The notes below the pieces were generated by a model. The model worked only from the letters and a program-made list of their open reading frames with translations. It was not told the origin of the DNA and searched no databases. Positions 22,541 to 33,377 of a DNA stretch of 64,000 bases are shown here, in pieces (position 1 is the first letter of the stretch; every line of letters starts with the position of its first letter). Source of the stretch: Ashinkailepas kermadecensis (Eukaryota > Arthropoda > Thecostraca > Neolepadidae); assembly GCA_034440615.1 (NCBI GenBank), contig JAOTOM010004676.1:186001-250000 (forward strand). The letters are read 5' to 3'. Made by a program: the position numbers and the translations under genes.

Positions 22541-22639
22541 AGAGCATTTTTCAATTTTCAATTTTCAAAGTTTAAAGAACTTAACCAAGCCGAACCTAAC
22601 CTATTTTAAGTTGCTGTTGAATAAAAGATGATTGGTAAA

Positions 22640-23372
22640 CTTGCAGTTCAAGGTGATTTTTTGTTTGTTCTAATTTTTCTTCAGAATACCATGTTCATGA
22701 CGGTGACTAAGACGATGGGACCACTTATTTTCGGTGCAAATATATTTAATTTTAATTTGAAAAAAATGACAAATTGTCCAACTGAAAAACTTAAACCAAC
22801 CTACCCTTACCAATCCGAACCAATTTGTTTGCTTTATGGTGACAAATGTGTGTAAACACTTTTCTTGGTTGGTTGGTTAGTTATTTGGGCTTACGGCCGC
22901 ATTGACTGCGTTGGTCATACAGCGCCCACAACACTTTCCTTGTTCCTTAAAGCACAATAATACCAAAAAGTTTAAAAAAAAGACAAAAACAAACATGTTC
23001 AGACTTTTGTTTTCTTCAAAACCAGCTTCGGTTAGGTTAGGTTTGGTTAGGTTTCTTTATTAAGGTTGAGAATTTTCAGAAAATAAATTAATTGACATTT
23101 TTATTTTGTTTATTTTTTTGTTCTCAAACGATAGGTTAGGCTAGGTTAGGTTAGGCTTTTGTTGCATTAAAGAAAAAAACATTTATGTTTATGTTATGTT
23201 ACCGAACTCAAAGCCCTTTTTGGTAATATTTTGCTCACAACCTGAAAAGTAAGTATTCACAAAGAAAATAAGTGGATCCAATCATCTTAGTCACCTTCAT
23301 AAACATGGTATTCTGCAGAAAAAAACATTTTAAAAAGGAAAAAAAAGAACACCTTAAACTGCAAGGTTAATT
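22640..23372. mobile_element. Fold-back element F1, copy 1, with GGTTAG runs inside
   Basis: The left arm (about 22640-22740: TTGCAGTTCAAGGTG, then AGAATACCATGTTCATGA and GGGACCACTTATTTTC) is complementary to the right arm (about 23235-23372: AAATAAGTGGATCC, CATAAACATGGTATTCTGCA, CACCTTAAACTGCAAGG). The centre has GGTTAGGTTAGG runs at about 23030-23055 and 23130-23155. A SINE 3' tail is inserted at about 22868-22935. There is no coding region. Same family as 61231-61945. Confidence 0.75.
22868..22935 (-). mobile_element. SINE 3' tail fragment
   Basis: GGTTGGTTGGTTAG, then ATTGACTGCGTTGGTCATAC and AGCGCCCAC match the 3' module of the SINE at 26701-26863 (GGTTGGTTATTGG, TTGACTGTTGAGTCATATAG, CGTCGCC). 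It interrupts the fold-back element. Confidence 0.6.
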
Positions 23373-23728
23373 CGAAATTTTTGGGGGAAACTTTTTTGGA
23401 AATTTTTTGAAAAGTTTTCCCACTTGGAAAGCCTAAACTAACCCAACTTAGCCAAATCTAACCCATTTGTTTGCTATATGGAATTAAATGTGTGTAAAAA
23501 CTTGTCTTGTTACCACCTTAAAGCACAATAATACCGGTTTAGCTAGGTAAGGCTAGTTTCGATGCTGAACTTCGAAATTAAAAAAAAATTCAAACATAAA
23601 ATAAAATCGGAAATTTTCCTTCAAAAGGAGCTGACGTTTGGTTCGGTTAGGTTGGGTTCGGTTGTTCAATTTATACAATTTTCGAAATGTACCTCGCTTA
23701 ATTTTGGTTTCTATTTTTTTCTCCAAAG

Positions 23729-24065
23729 CAGGGGCGTCGATTTGTATCCTTTTGTGGGGGCCATTGCTCCACCAATTTTGATCTTGGCCCCCTCAATGTT
23801 GATTTGCCCCCCCCAATAACATATGCTATTTTGATGCTGAGAAGAAAGTTAAAGAAAAAATGAAGAAAAAAACACCCTGCAACTTACGTAGCTTAGTTGA
23901 TGCCAACCAGCACATTTTGTACTGAAATGAAACAGATTTGAATTGGATAGTGGATTGACTCTCCACCCTTTGCTGTAAAATTGACAACTTTGTGGAAAAA
24001 AACAAAGGAGTTGGATTTCCTTCCAATTTGCAAGCACGACTTACATCATAAAAGCAACCTTAATC
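23729..24065 (+). mobile_element. hAT-like family H1, copy 5 (5' part)
   Basis: CAGGGGCGTCGATTTGTATC start and about 330 bases of the H1 body, ending at ACTTACATCATAAAAG. Confidence 0.65.
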
Positions 24066-24240
24066 CTTGGCAACGCGGTACATAGTTTATCGTCGCTTTA
24101 CCGAGGCTTATTTACTGACGCACCCGAGCAGAGATCGGGCATATTCCAAATTCGGTGGAGAAATTCGGCGCAGCCTGGCAATCGAACTCGTGACGTCACA
24201 GCTCAGAAATATGGGCCTGTGGCGGCTGCAGAAGTGACAA
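24066..24240 (-). mobile_element. Possible tRNA-derived SINE fragment
   Basis: The reverse strand has a B-box-like GAGTTCGATTGC near 24188, followed by a GC-richer tail (GCTGCGCCGAATTTCTCC). The A box is not clear. Confidence 0.3.
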
Positions 24241-26217
24241 ACACCTGCTTGTAAGTTATATAAGGTCAAAGCCCATCACCAAATGTGTCTGGAGAGACTT
24301 GATAGACACTTGCGCGCAATAAATGCCACAAATCGTGGTGGGCGTTTCTCAGAACATCCAAATAAAAAATTCCATTTACAAAAATTCCAGCGCCTAAAGT
24401 CTAAATTTGAGGTTGCAGTCGACAAATGTGACGGAGGTGAGACATTCTTGATGCAATTGCGCGCAGTGTTTAATCCGTAGCCCAATCTCATGTGACGTAC
24501 TGATTCGTTTTTGTACTTCGCACTTTCTGATGTATCTGCATATTGGTGTGATTTTAAATAGTGAATAAATAGCCTGCTGCTATTTAATTCCCAAAGGAAC
24601 AGTAGTTGAAGAAGTAGGCAGGTAAGCTTGAACAAGAACATCCAAATAAAAAATTCCAGTTACAAAAATTACAGCGCCTAAAGTCCAGTCCATGCCTTTT
24701 TCTGATTTGTGCTCAGGGTTTCCATTTTAATATCACATAACTATCACGTATGTCTTCAAGAAGGGCTGTTTTTAGTTTACTTTTATTAATATTTTCACTC
24801 CACTGCACCTGGTGCTTTTTCTGTCCTGGATTGGGGCACCTAGTGTTGCATTTCCGTCCAGGGGTTGGCACACCTTTTGGTAAATTTACAGCTTAAGGCA
24901 ATTTCTGATTTCTTGATTTGTTTAATGCAATGTTTAAGAATGTGATGAACATGATGTTACTGCTCATTTTGGTAAAGTTGTGTTTTAAGGTGTTTTATGA
25001 ATTCGTGGAATGTATCATTTCAATGCAATGTTTATGAATGTGACCCAAATTATGGGACCACTCATTTTCTATACAAATGCCTACATTTCAGGTTGTGAGC
25101 AAAATAACACCAAAAAAGGCTTTGAATTAGGTGTCATAGGATAAGCTATTCTTTTTAAATAAAAGAAATGCAACATAACCTAACCTAACCTAGCCTACCC
25201 TCCCTTTGGAGAAAAACAAAACCAAAACATCAAGTTGTAAAAATTTCAAGCAATGTATTTTTTTACAATAAAAAATGTAACCCAACTTAACATGTTGAAA
25301 TGTAAAAGAACAATAACATGTTGAAAGTACTATATTTTCAGGAATGGAATCCTGTGCTGATGATATTTTCTGTAATAAATTTGCAAATCAGATCTACATC
25401 ATTAGTGTTAATAAATATGAAAAATTCATAGAAATGCATGCACCGGTTTGTGGACAAGAAGTTATTCTGATGATTTCTGATGTATTGGAACATGACAAAT
25501 GTTTCATGATAGAAGCAGGCAAAGTTAAAGTACTTATATCTCAATAAATGGTCAGTTCACTAACAAGACAGCAAATTCACTCAAATAGCACTCAAAACAC
25601 CAGGCGGCCCACTCTTTTTGCAAGTTTAAAATCGATGACAGTGCTTTCTTGAATCATGTTTAAAGCACATGAAGGAAATGTATTGCTGACACTTGTAAGG
25701 AACTGATGTGCAATCTGCAATCTACTCTCGATCGTGCAATCTGCGGAAAAAAAAACACGTTGAGCAGCCGCAGTGGCGTACTAAAGGGAAAAGTTTCCCT
25801 CCCTAATGTCAGGCACCAATGAAATACTTTCACCCACCGTCATTACTATTCAGGTCTGCTGTGCTCTGATGCTCCATCAATGCCGGTGTGTTTTAGCCTG
25901 CATCTGATCGCTGAAGTATTTTTATTTAAGCCGGTGTGTGTTTGTTGGTGTGTGGAGTGAGGAGGAGGGTAACGGTGACGGTGACGGTGACGATAGATCC
26001 GAGCCCACTATATGGCACGGCAGTCGCATGCTATTACTCAGAGTTGTTATGTTGACATGTACTGAGCACTGCTCTTTTAATTATGTGACTTCACCAGTTA
26101 TTGGACGATTTTCCCCGTTGGTGAGGATGCTGAATAAACATAAACATACACATAGTCGGATACAAATCGAAATTTCTGAGATCCGAAAATATAGTGGGCT
26201 AAATCCGACGAATTTTT
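24241..26217. other. AT-rich stretch with a short direct repeat and a fold-back fragment
   Basis: AACATCCAAATAAAAAATTC and CAGCGCCTAAAGTC occur at about 24352-24400 and again at about 24635-24690. At about 25010-25200 there is one arm and the centre of fold-back family F1 (GGGACCACTCATTTTC, CAGGTTGTGAGC, AACCTAACCTAACC). A short GGTGAC run lies near 25973-25993. No gene seen. Confidence 0.5.
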
Positions 26218-26283
26218 TTTTCGGGTGGGGGTCTAGTGCGTTGGCACTTCGGCCCCCCAATGTTTTTCAAAAATCGACACCCC

Positions 26284-26284
<1 letters not shown>
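26218..26284 (-). mobile_element. Right terminus of a family H1 element
   Basis: Ends AAAAATCGACACCCCT, the reverse complement of the H1 start (AGGGGTGTCGATTT), directly before a (TA)n tract. It may be the right end of the outermost H1 copy begun at 18430, which is also flanked by (TA)n. Confidence 0.55.
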
Positions 26285-26361
<77 letters not shown>

Positions 26362-26398
26362 AGTGTGTGTGCGTGTGTTTGTGTGTGTGTGTGTATAC
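26285..26398. repeat. (TA)n followed by (TG)n microsatellite
   Basis: TA to about 26349, then GTGTGTG with GAG/GCG interruptions to 26398. Confidence 0.95.
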
Positions 26399-26700
26399 AT
26401 GCATATATGTGAGTCCGTACTTCCAGACGAATAAAGTGGTGAATAACGGTTCTTAATTTTGTTCTGGCTGACAAAGCCTACGCAAGGGATACAATATATT
26501 GCCTATTGCAATAGAGTATTTGGGGTTGTTTGCCCTTGGATTGTTTTTTTTTTCCTTTTTTTTTTAATATTTTGCGTGTTTTATATTTGTCTTTTTTCCC
26601 AAAAGAGATACATTTGATGTATATTTCTTTTATTTATTTTTTCCAAGTTCTCTTGCCCTTGCAACAAGATTCTGACCCTATCTTTACCCGTTGTATTCGG

Positions 26701-26863
26701 TTGGTTGGTTATTGGTTTTACGACACGTTGACTGTTGAGTCATATAGCGTCGCCAATCTCTCACGCCGATTGGTCGCGGACGAAGAGTAGCGACAGGTGA
26801 GACTCGAACCCACAATCTTTCGATTGTGAGACGAGCATCTTACCCCTAGACCACTCGTCCCCA
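26701..26863 (-). mobile_element. SINE with tRNA-Val-like head, 13-bp target duplication
   Basis: Flanked by CCGTTGTATTCGG at 26688-26700 and 26864-26876, a perfect duplication. Read on the minus strand, the head GGACGAGTGGTCTAGGGG and CTCGTCTCACAATCGAAAG then GGGTTCGAGTC is tRNA-like, with A and B boxes and CAC at the anticodon position as in tRNA-Val. The body contains GCGACCAATCGGCGTGAGAG and a TTGACTGTTG-type module, with a CCAA-repeat tail. It is transcribed by RNA polymerase III and moved by a LINE in trans (family knowledge). Confidence 0.9.
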
Positions 26864-26876
26864 CCGTTGTATTCGG

Positions 26877-27667
26877 CTGAGCTACGAATGAACAGACGCA
26901 AATGTGTCACATATTTATGCATAACCTGAAATTACGCTCCCGTTCCTGTTTTAATCACATTCTTTTGTCAGCCAACCCATGTTTTTTTCATGATAAGCAC
27001 GTGTTTCAAGGCAAGAGTGCGTACGTTAAAGTCTATGAAGTTATCTCGTCGAAATGGGGCGTGAGGCGCAAGCTATCGCCCACTCTTTCCCCTTCACCTG
27101 CTAAGCCTGCCTTCTGCATTACGTCCCTTTGACAAGTCCGATTTGGGCTGTGTGTTATCTGTCGCTGATTATCCACCCTCACTGATAAGCACACCGGGAA
27201 AACATCCCTGGCCTGCCGTTCGACAGCCAGTCCTCGTAACCGGTCGACCACCTGACCGACCGGGCACATCGAGCAGCACACTGGTTTTCTAGGAAGTTGG
27301 CCATCGAAAAGGTCATTTGCCCTCACCAATTTGCTTTTCTTGGGACCACGGGAAAGTTCCTGTATTGTAGAAAATTGTCCGTGCCGAAGGAACGCACGCT
27401 GAGATTATCATGGCACATTTTACGAATCAATTACCGTTTGTTGAGTAAAACGTTCCAGGCGTGCACCCAGGAGGAGGTAGGGGTACCGGCGAACACAAGC
27501 CGATGAGATTGGTCCGGCCCTCACTGCTCGCGCATGGCAACATTTGGTGACATGTGACGGCACTGGAACTGGCAGCATCAGTTGGATGGGCCCATAAGGA
27601 ACCGTGTTAAATGACCAAATCTGTGACCCTATACAATATTTACTATACGGGCCAATCAGAGACCAAC
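26877..27667. other. Unassigned stretch
   Basis: No recognisable gene or repeat. Short ORFs on both strands have no recognisable motifs. Confidence 0.4.
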
Positions 27668-28612
27668 TAGGGGACATAGTGGTGGGCAGCGCGGGAAGAG
27701 AGTAAAGTGGTGAATACCTCTCCCACACAGCGTTCAGACCATTTAGACCGTTCAAACCGTTCAGACTCAGAAACAAAACATGTTTTACATAGCACAAAAT
27801 GCCAGGTATATATTTACTTAAATCGCGGTACATCAGCAACATAACACAGACGGGAAGTTCCCTGATTAGCGTCTGACGCACAGCACAGGCCGTCAGCGCC
27901 GACGTCAGCCTATGGTCGTCGTCCACCCTCCGTCATGGCAGCCCGATCATCAACATCCGGTGACGTAATGAAGACGATCACGAGCAGTGGCAGCCTGTGA
28001 AGAACAGGTACGGAGATCACATGCTGCTGACAAAGGTAAATGTCACACAGTGGTCCGAAAGTGACTGAAGCCATCCCATTGCATGATTTAGAGACAGTAA
28101 TCTAGCATCCTCGCTTCGCACGCATATTACGCCCTCGCCCAGATTCCGCAGCCATATTACACTTCCACATATACCGCGAAGATGTGACTTTGCTCGTATT
28201 TACAGCCGTCCGTTTTCGCTGTCGAGCACATTACCCTCCACGTCTTTTTGGAAGCAACCAAAAGCATCCCACTAATCAGCACGCGACTGTGGGACTCTGA
28301 TAAGCCTAACTCATATAGACAGACGAGCAATCCGTTGGTACGAATCATTGGAATTCCAGGCAGGGGCGGAGATACCATTTGTTATCCCATGGTTTTCCTG
28401 AACACCTTCGGGAATTAATACAGGAGGGAGGATCGAATACCGAAGAACCCTACATGAATATGGAAGATACCTGGAGAAGAAAATTAGCTTCCGATCGTTT
28501 ATGGCTATGTTACTGTGGCGTCGTCAATGAAATTATGGCTCGCGATTCAGCGTGTCAGCTTCACCTTAGTAGTTCACGCATACTGAACATCGGCCCGTGG
28601 TACGTTCATGTA
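27668..28612 (-). repeat. 0.9-kb dispersed repeat R2, copy B
   Basis: Reverse-oriented relative of 12171-13090; see that entry for shared blocks. As in copy A, the end with GCGTGAACTACTAAGG faces a (TA)n/(TG)n tract. The other end diverges after CGCTGCCCACC. Confidence 0.75.
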
Positions 28613-28690
28613 TGCATATATATATACATGTACATATATGTATATATATATCTCGTATATATATATATATATACATATATACATATCTCG

Positions 28691-28760
<70 letters not shown>

Positions 28761-28761
28761 C
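28613..28761. repeat. (TA)n with (TG)n end
   Basis: TA-rich with ATCTCG interruptions, ending in GTGTGTGTGT. It abuts R2 copy B. Confidence 0.9.
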
Positions 28762-28974
28762 TGTCTCTGCTGAGCTGGCGGCACCAATTGGGGCCGCTGC
28801 CGCCGCGCGGCGCCCCGCCGCCGGCCACGGAATACAAATGTGTCGCGGAACAGTCGGGGAAGATCCAACTGAGGCGTGCTCCTCCCCGGCCGCTGGGTGG
28901 GAACACAGCGCGTGCGATGCGCGTGTCTGCCACGGACTGGGTGGAGCACATCTGAAGCACGCACGTAGGGCCGC

Positions 28975-29026
28975 AGACGTGTGACGTCAGACGTGTGACG
29001 TTAGACGTGTGACGTCAGACGTGTGG
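28975..29026 (+). repeat. 14-bp tandem repeat with CRE-like palindromes
   Basis: AGACGTGTGACGTC repeated about 3.7 times. Two units contain a perfect TGACGTCA palindrome, one TGACGTTA. The preceding 28762-28974 is GC-rich without a credible gene. Confidence 0.8.
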
Positions 29027-29944
29027 AAGTTTACTGGATGTATTCCCGAGGTTCTCAGAAGGTATTTTCATATTGATGAAAATTAGCCTAGGCTCTCCCA
29101 CCAAAAACTCGGAACCGTGTACAACATGCCACCTCCTCGCAGCAAACATTCAGCGAATCCATCACTGGCAATTGACATAAACTGGTGCGTGTTGGTTACA
29201 TTAGTTCGAGATTGGACAACGTTTCTGAACAAGCGTCGAGCGAAAATGTTCAGCTATATTGTGAAGCAATGCTTCACACATTTTCCTGCAGGGAGGACGA
29301 GGTAAAATTGCGCAAGGGCTTAGCAGGACAACGATATAAACTTAACATTTGCATGGAAAATTGTTTCTGTATGGGCAAGGCACTCCTTGGATGTACGCCT
29401 CTAGTAAAATGAAGGTCCCTAAGTAAAATGGAGCTGAAGGACAAGGTGAATTATACCAACGTGGGTCAGGGACATCCCACTCGATACGCCGTGATACTTT
29501 TGCATATGAAGGTCTCGGCTGGCCCGAAAACAATCCCAAGTCAGGACAGTCTTGTCCCCTTTGAAAGACGAGCATATCCCCCGGCAAGAGCAACCCAACT
29601 CCAAAGAAAATACAACCCTATCCGACCACCGTGTACGTCGGAACGCGTGCTATTTCGGTCTTTTTTACCACTGTACCACTCTCCCTGTACCAGCCCACCC
29701 TCTCTGTCTTTATTACTCCTCCTTTTTCTCTCCTGCTTTGTCTCATCTATGGCTTTAGATGACAGTGTCAAATAAATATGGCTCAGCTCGAAAGCGGGAC
29801 GAGAAAAAAACATCGCACAAACTGTCATCACTAATGCCCACTCGGCTCCACCAGCATCCACCGAAAATCATGGAGAAACTGTTCCAACAAAATCGATCGA
29901 GATGGCCGCAACGAAATAAGTCAGGCAAATCAGACCAACAACAA
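29027..29944. other. Unassigned stretch
   Basis: No gene recognised. A small palindrome, TGTGAAGCA-A-TGCTTCACA, lies at 29260-29278. Confidence 0.4.
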
Positions 29945-30240
29945 AGTCCGGCCCGACTGAGCTGAGCCGAGCTGAGCTGAGCTGAGCTGAGCTGAGCTGT
30001 GCTGAGCTGAGCTGACCGAACAACAGATTGAGCCGAGCTGAGCTGAGCTGACCGAACAACAGATTGAGCCGAGCTGAGCTGAGCTGAGCTGAGCTGAGCT
30101 GAGCTGAGCTGAGCCGAGCTGAATTGAGCTGAGCTGAGCTGAGCTGAGCCGAGCTGAGCTGAGCCGAGCTGAGCTGAGTTGATCTGAGCTGAGCTGCGCT
30201 GGCCGAATTCCAGACCGAGTCGAGCTGAGCCGAGCGGACC
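29945..30240 (+). repeat. (GAGCT)n pentanucleotide array
   Basis: About 290 bp of GAGCT units with GAGCC and GATCT variants. A higher-order segment GACCGAACAACAGATTGAGC recurs at about 30014 and 30050. Each unit has the palindrome AGCT. The Ser-Ala-Gln-Leu ORF on the minus strand is an artefact. Confidence 0.9.
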
Positions 30241-31059
30241 GAATGACAGTCGAGCTACTCTCAGCCAAACGCAAGCAGAACGCGAGCCGAGCCAAAACCG
30301 ATCGCACCGAATCGCGGCCGACTACCGTGAACGGGGGCTAAATCGGCCTGACCGAGCGCAGCCAACTCGGCTGGAATTTGCACGCCGAATTCGCATGATT
30401 GCCGCCGCCGTCGGCTATTACCGAGCAAGTCGCCCAACAAATGTCGAACCGAATCAGCGCCGGTGCCGCTCCAGAAGGCCGTCGCACAGCGAGTGATTTC
30501 GCAAACAGGACCGCGTTCGGCGGCGTCACCAGGGTTCAGCCACGTGGACCGACGCCGCCCGGGGCATGCATATTTGAGCGGGGCGAGCGCACGCCCCTCG
30601 GCAGCGCAGCCGCCGGGTTGCTGACGCACGGCACCTGCAATTTTTGCTTTTTATTTAAATATATTTAGTTCGACCGCTTGCTGGCGTGACTTTATGCATC
30701 GGGCTCTTATGCCAAGCAGAACTTGCTGCGTGGACCCCGACCCCACTACTCGATATGCGAATTCCACTTCACCGGCAGAACGTTGACCGAAAGTTTAACG
30801 TGCCGTGAATGCACCAACACCGCCGCCACGTGGCCGAGTGCGCGGGCCTTGTCGGGCCAGTTGCCAGCTTCAACTTCGGCAATCATCAGGTCCGAGTCTC
30901 ACTTATGACTGCACACCAGGGCTGGGTGGCATTTGCGAACTGCACAACCATCTCGTCTGGGATATGCTAACTTATGTGGTTGACAAAAATCGAGCAGAGA
31001 AGACAGCTGATAGAACCACCTTGGACAATTTCTGAGTTTATGTGGAATTAGTAAGACAA
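30241..31059. other. GC-rich stretch, no defensible gene
   Basis: CpG-rich to about 30650, then mixed. A minus-strand ORF at 30261-30629 has Ala/Arg/Gly-rich content typical of GC-rich noise. Confidence 0.4.
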
Positions 31060-31330
31060 GTTAGATCTGACCATTGACGTTTCTCCATTGTACTTGTTGG
31101 GTGTGTCCTGATATGTGATGCTTAATAAACTAGGTGGCACCAACATTGTAGAGGTGAGGTTTTTGTAGCGGCTGTTTGTGAGAGATTGCGTCGAATCACT
31201 TAGAAAGGTCCAATAGCACCAATATGGCGATCTCCCGCTGTCTATCACTTGATAGATTCTGTCTGCAACGACAACCCGTCAGCTTCAGCGTACCTAAGCG
31301 CCCGTATCCGTGCTGGACATAGGCAAGCAG
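31060..31330 (-). pseudogene. LINE reverse transcriptase fragment
   Basis: REIAILVLLDLSK, then stop, FDAISHK and further LYNVGAT, stop, FIKHHISGHTQQVQWRN: the palm motif LDLSKAFD followed by the conserved segment of non-LTR reverse transcriptases, with two in-frame stops. A QHGY segment lies upstream near 31320. It is not the same family as 7128-7588. Confidence 0.65.
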
Positions 31331-31560
31331 GTCTTGTTCGCTGAAGGATGCGATCAGCTTGGGCTGAACAGCTCCGGGATTTCCATGACAGGCGGCAGCG
31401 GCGGGATCGCCGCTGTTACGATGTTCCAGAGGACATGACCCAATCCAACAGAACACATTGCGAAACATATCCACGCTTATGCCCCAATGCCACAAAAAAA
31501 ACAGATGTTCTCATGCTACGAATAATATTCCACAGTGTGCCGATGATCACAGGTCGTGCT

Positions 31561-31732
31561 AGCACATTTTGGGTCCTTTACGACGCATTCAACCGCTAGG
31601 TTATACAGCGTCACGAATCTCTCACGCCGATTGGTCGCGGGTGGACTCGGTAATGCCGCCGGTTGCGAGATTCGAACCCACAATATTTCGATCAAGAGTC
31701 CGACACTCTACCGACTGAGCTACCGTGGCCCC
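31561..31732 (-). mobile_element. SINE with tRNA-Lys-like head, 14-bp target duplication
   Basis: Flanked by TCACAGGTCGTGCT at 31547-31560 and 31733-31746, a perfect duplication. Minus-strand head GGTAGCTCAGTCGGTAGAG, then GACTCTTGATC and GGGTTCGAATC, resembles tRNA-Lys(CTT). The body shares GCGACCAATCGGCGTGAGAG and GACGCTGTATA with the SINE at 26701 although the head differs. Confidence 0.9.
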
Positions 31733-31746
31733 TCACAGGTCGTGCT

Positions 31747-33313
31747 TTACAATGACATGCCAATAAGCGTGACACATCCCTAGCAGCTCAGACGCTGGGG
31801 CAGGTACTCCGGCCGCCGAGACTGTCACTGATCCCATAATCACCAAATACTCATGCAAAACGTCAGGTGTGCGTACAGCTCGTGACGGCGTGCGCGTCAC
31901 GTGAGGAGCCGAAGACAGGGACGAGCACTGCCCACACGTTGCGAGAGGCCGGCCTCCCTGAGCTTCTGCTCACCGCACTACCGTCCAGCGATACCAGATC
32001 CCCTCACCCTGACCTCCCTCTCCATCTTCGTCGTCGGCTTGTCCCTGCCTTGGGGCAGTGTGCGTGTGCGCGCCTGCCGGAGTTTCCATCTGCCAGCACA
32101 CTGCCGCCATCACCGACAACAGCGCTGACGGCGTCGTCTCCAGCACACACTCTCGCAGGCGAATCTGCACCGGCCGGGATGCTGTCGCCGCCGGTCAGTG
32201 ATGGGAACATGGCGATTGCGACCCGCCGCTCTGCCAACCACAGCTGGCGGTTGTCCACTCAGTCTGCCCCCCCCCCACCACACACAGGTGTGCGAGTGCG
32301 AGGTGAACGTGGCGATCTGAATAGCCTACAACGTCTTGAGCAAGTCTGGAATAGGTCCCGAGCGAATTATGCGAATGCCGATGTCGTCACGCATCACTCC
32401 CTTGCACTTCCGTCGGGCGACGTCGTCGAAATTATTTCAGTGACGGGCGAGTTTCGGACACAGCCAACTCGTAGGAGACTGGAAAAGGATAACAATGGTT
32501 CGTTCGTCTATAATACAATAGTGACTTATGACTTGTATCTGTTTTGCAATATGACTTATGACTTGTATCTACATTACAATGCTGACTGATGAGTTACTGA
32601 TACGGACGGAGTTAGGTCGAAGTCACGTTCGCGTCACGTGACCCCAGTCGGTCACGTGACCCCAGTCGGGACGCGATGGGGCTCTGAGCTTTAAGCCGTC
32701 TGTGGTGGGAGGTGAGCTCGCGTATATTTCGCCTCCCCCCCCCCACCAGTGCTCACGATTCTTGCGGGATAGGTCCGGCTGGTAACCGGACATGGGGATG
32801 GGGTAGGGGTGGGGGGTGGGGGTGGGGGTGGGGGGGGTCGGCTACATGATCCGTGACGATGTAGTGACGTCATGCTAATCTGTCGGCTAACACTACGCTA
32901 TCGGCCTGGAATTCCCGGATCGCCAGATGGGGCGGTGATTAGGGCAAACATGCAACACGCTCTGCTGATTATGGTCCTTGATCCCGTACAACCATGTAGG
33001 CACACACTTGGATCGCAGTTGCAATTGTGCGCTACAAGTACCGCTGCCTCATCCAACTCGGTTGGCAACGGCTCCAACATCACTAGCATCGCATGAATCA
33101 CACGAACACAACATGACACGGCACCCGAGAGACGGACCTCAAGCAAGCTGAACGACTAAGCTCAACACGCGAGTCGACACCGCGATCGAATGTCGACCGG
33201 TACAGCAGAGACGCGGAGCACTTCTTCGGGAGCTACCCAGGACTGAGACAATGCCGTCATGTCCGCTCTCTCGACTGGGCGTCCATGTCCACTTAGCGAG
33301 CATGGCTTTGTAC

Positions 33314-33316
<3 letters not shown>
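31747..33316. other. Unassigned GC-rich stretch with short repeats and a G-rich tract
   Basis: TGACTTATGACTTGTATCT occurs twice at a 30-bp period (32522-32580). GTCACGTGACCCCAGTCG occurs twice at 32633-32668, each with a CACGTG E-box. At 32793-32838 at least six runs of four or more G could form a G-quadruplex. A 240-codon ORF at 31867-32589 looks non-coding (see rejected items). Confidence 0.5.

Positions 33317-33374
<58 letters not shown>
33317..33374. repeat. (TA)n microsatellite
   Basis: 58 bp of TA. Confidence 0.95.

Positions 33375-33377
<3 letters not shown>

Noticed and set aside
26790..26863. Functional tRNA genes here and at 31660-31732
   Set aside because: The anticodon stems do not pair properly and both continue into a shared SINE body flanked by target duplications.
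29945..30240. Immunoglobulin-type switch region
   Set aside because: Only the GAGCT unit is similar; nothing else suggests an immune locus and the window looks invertebrate.
31867..32589. 240-codon ORF as a host gene
   Set aside because: Low-complexity Pro/Ser/Arg composition, no motif, and it ends in a translated 30-bp tandem repeat.
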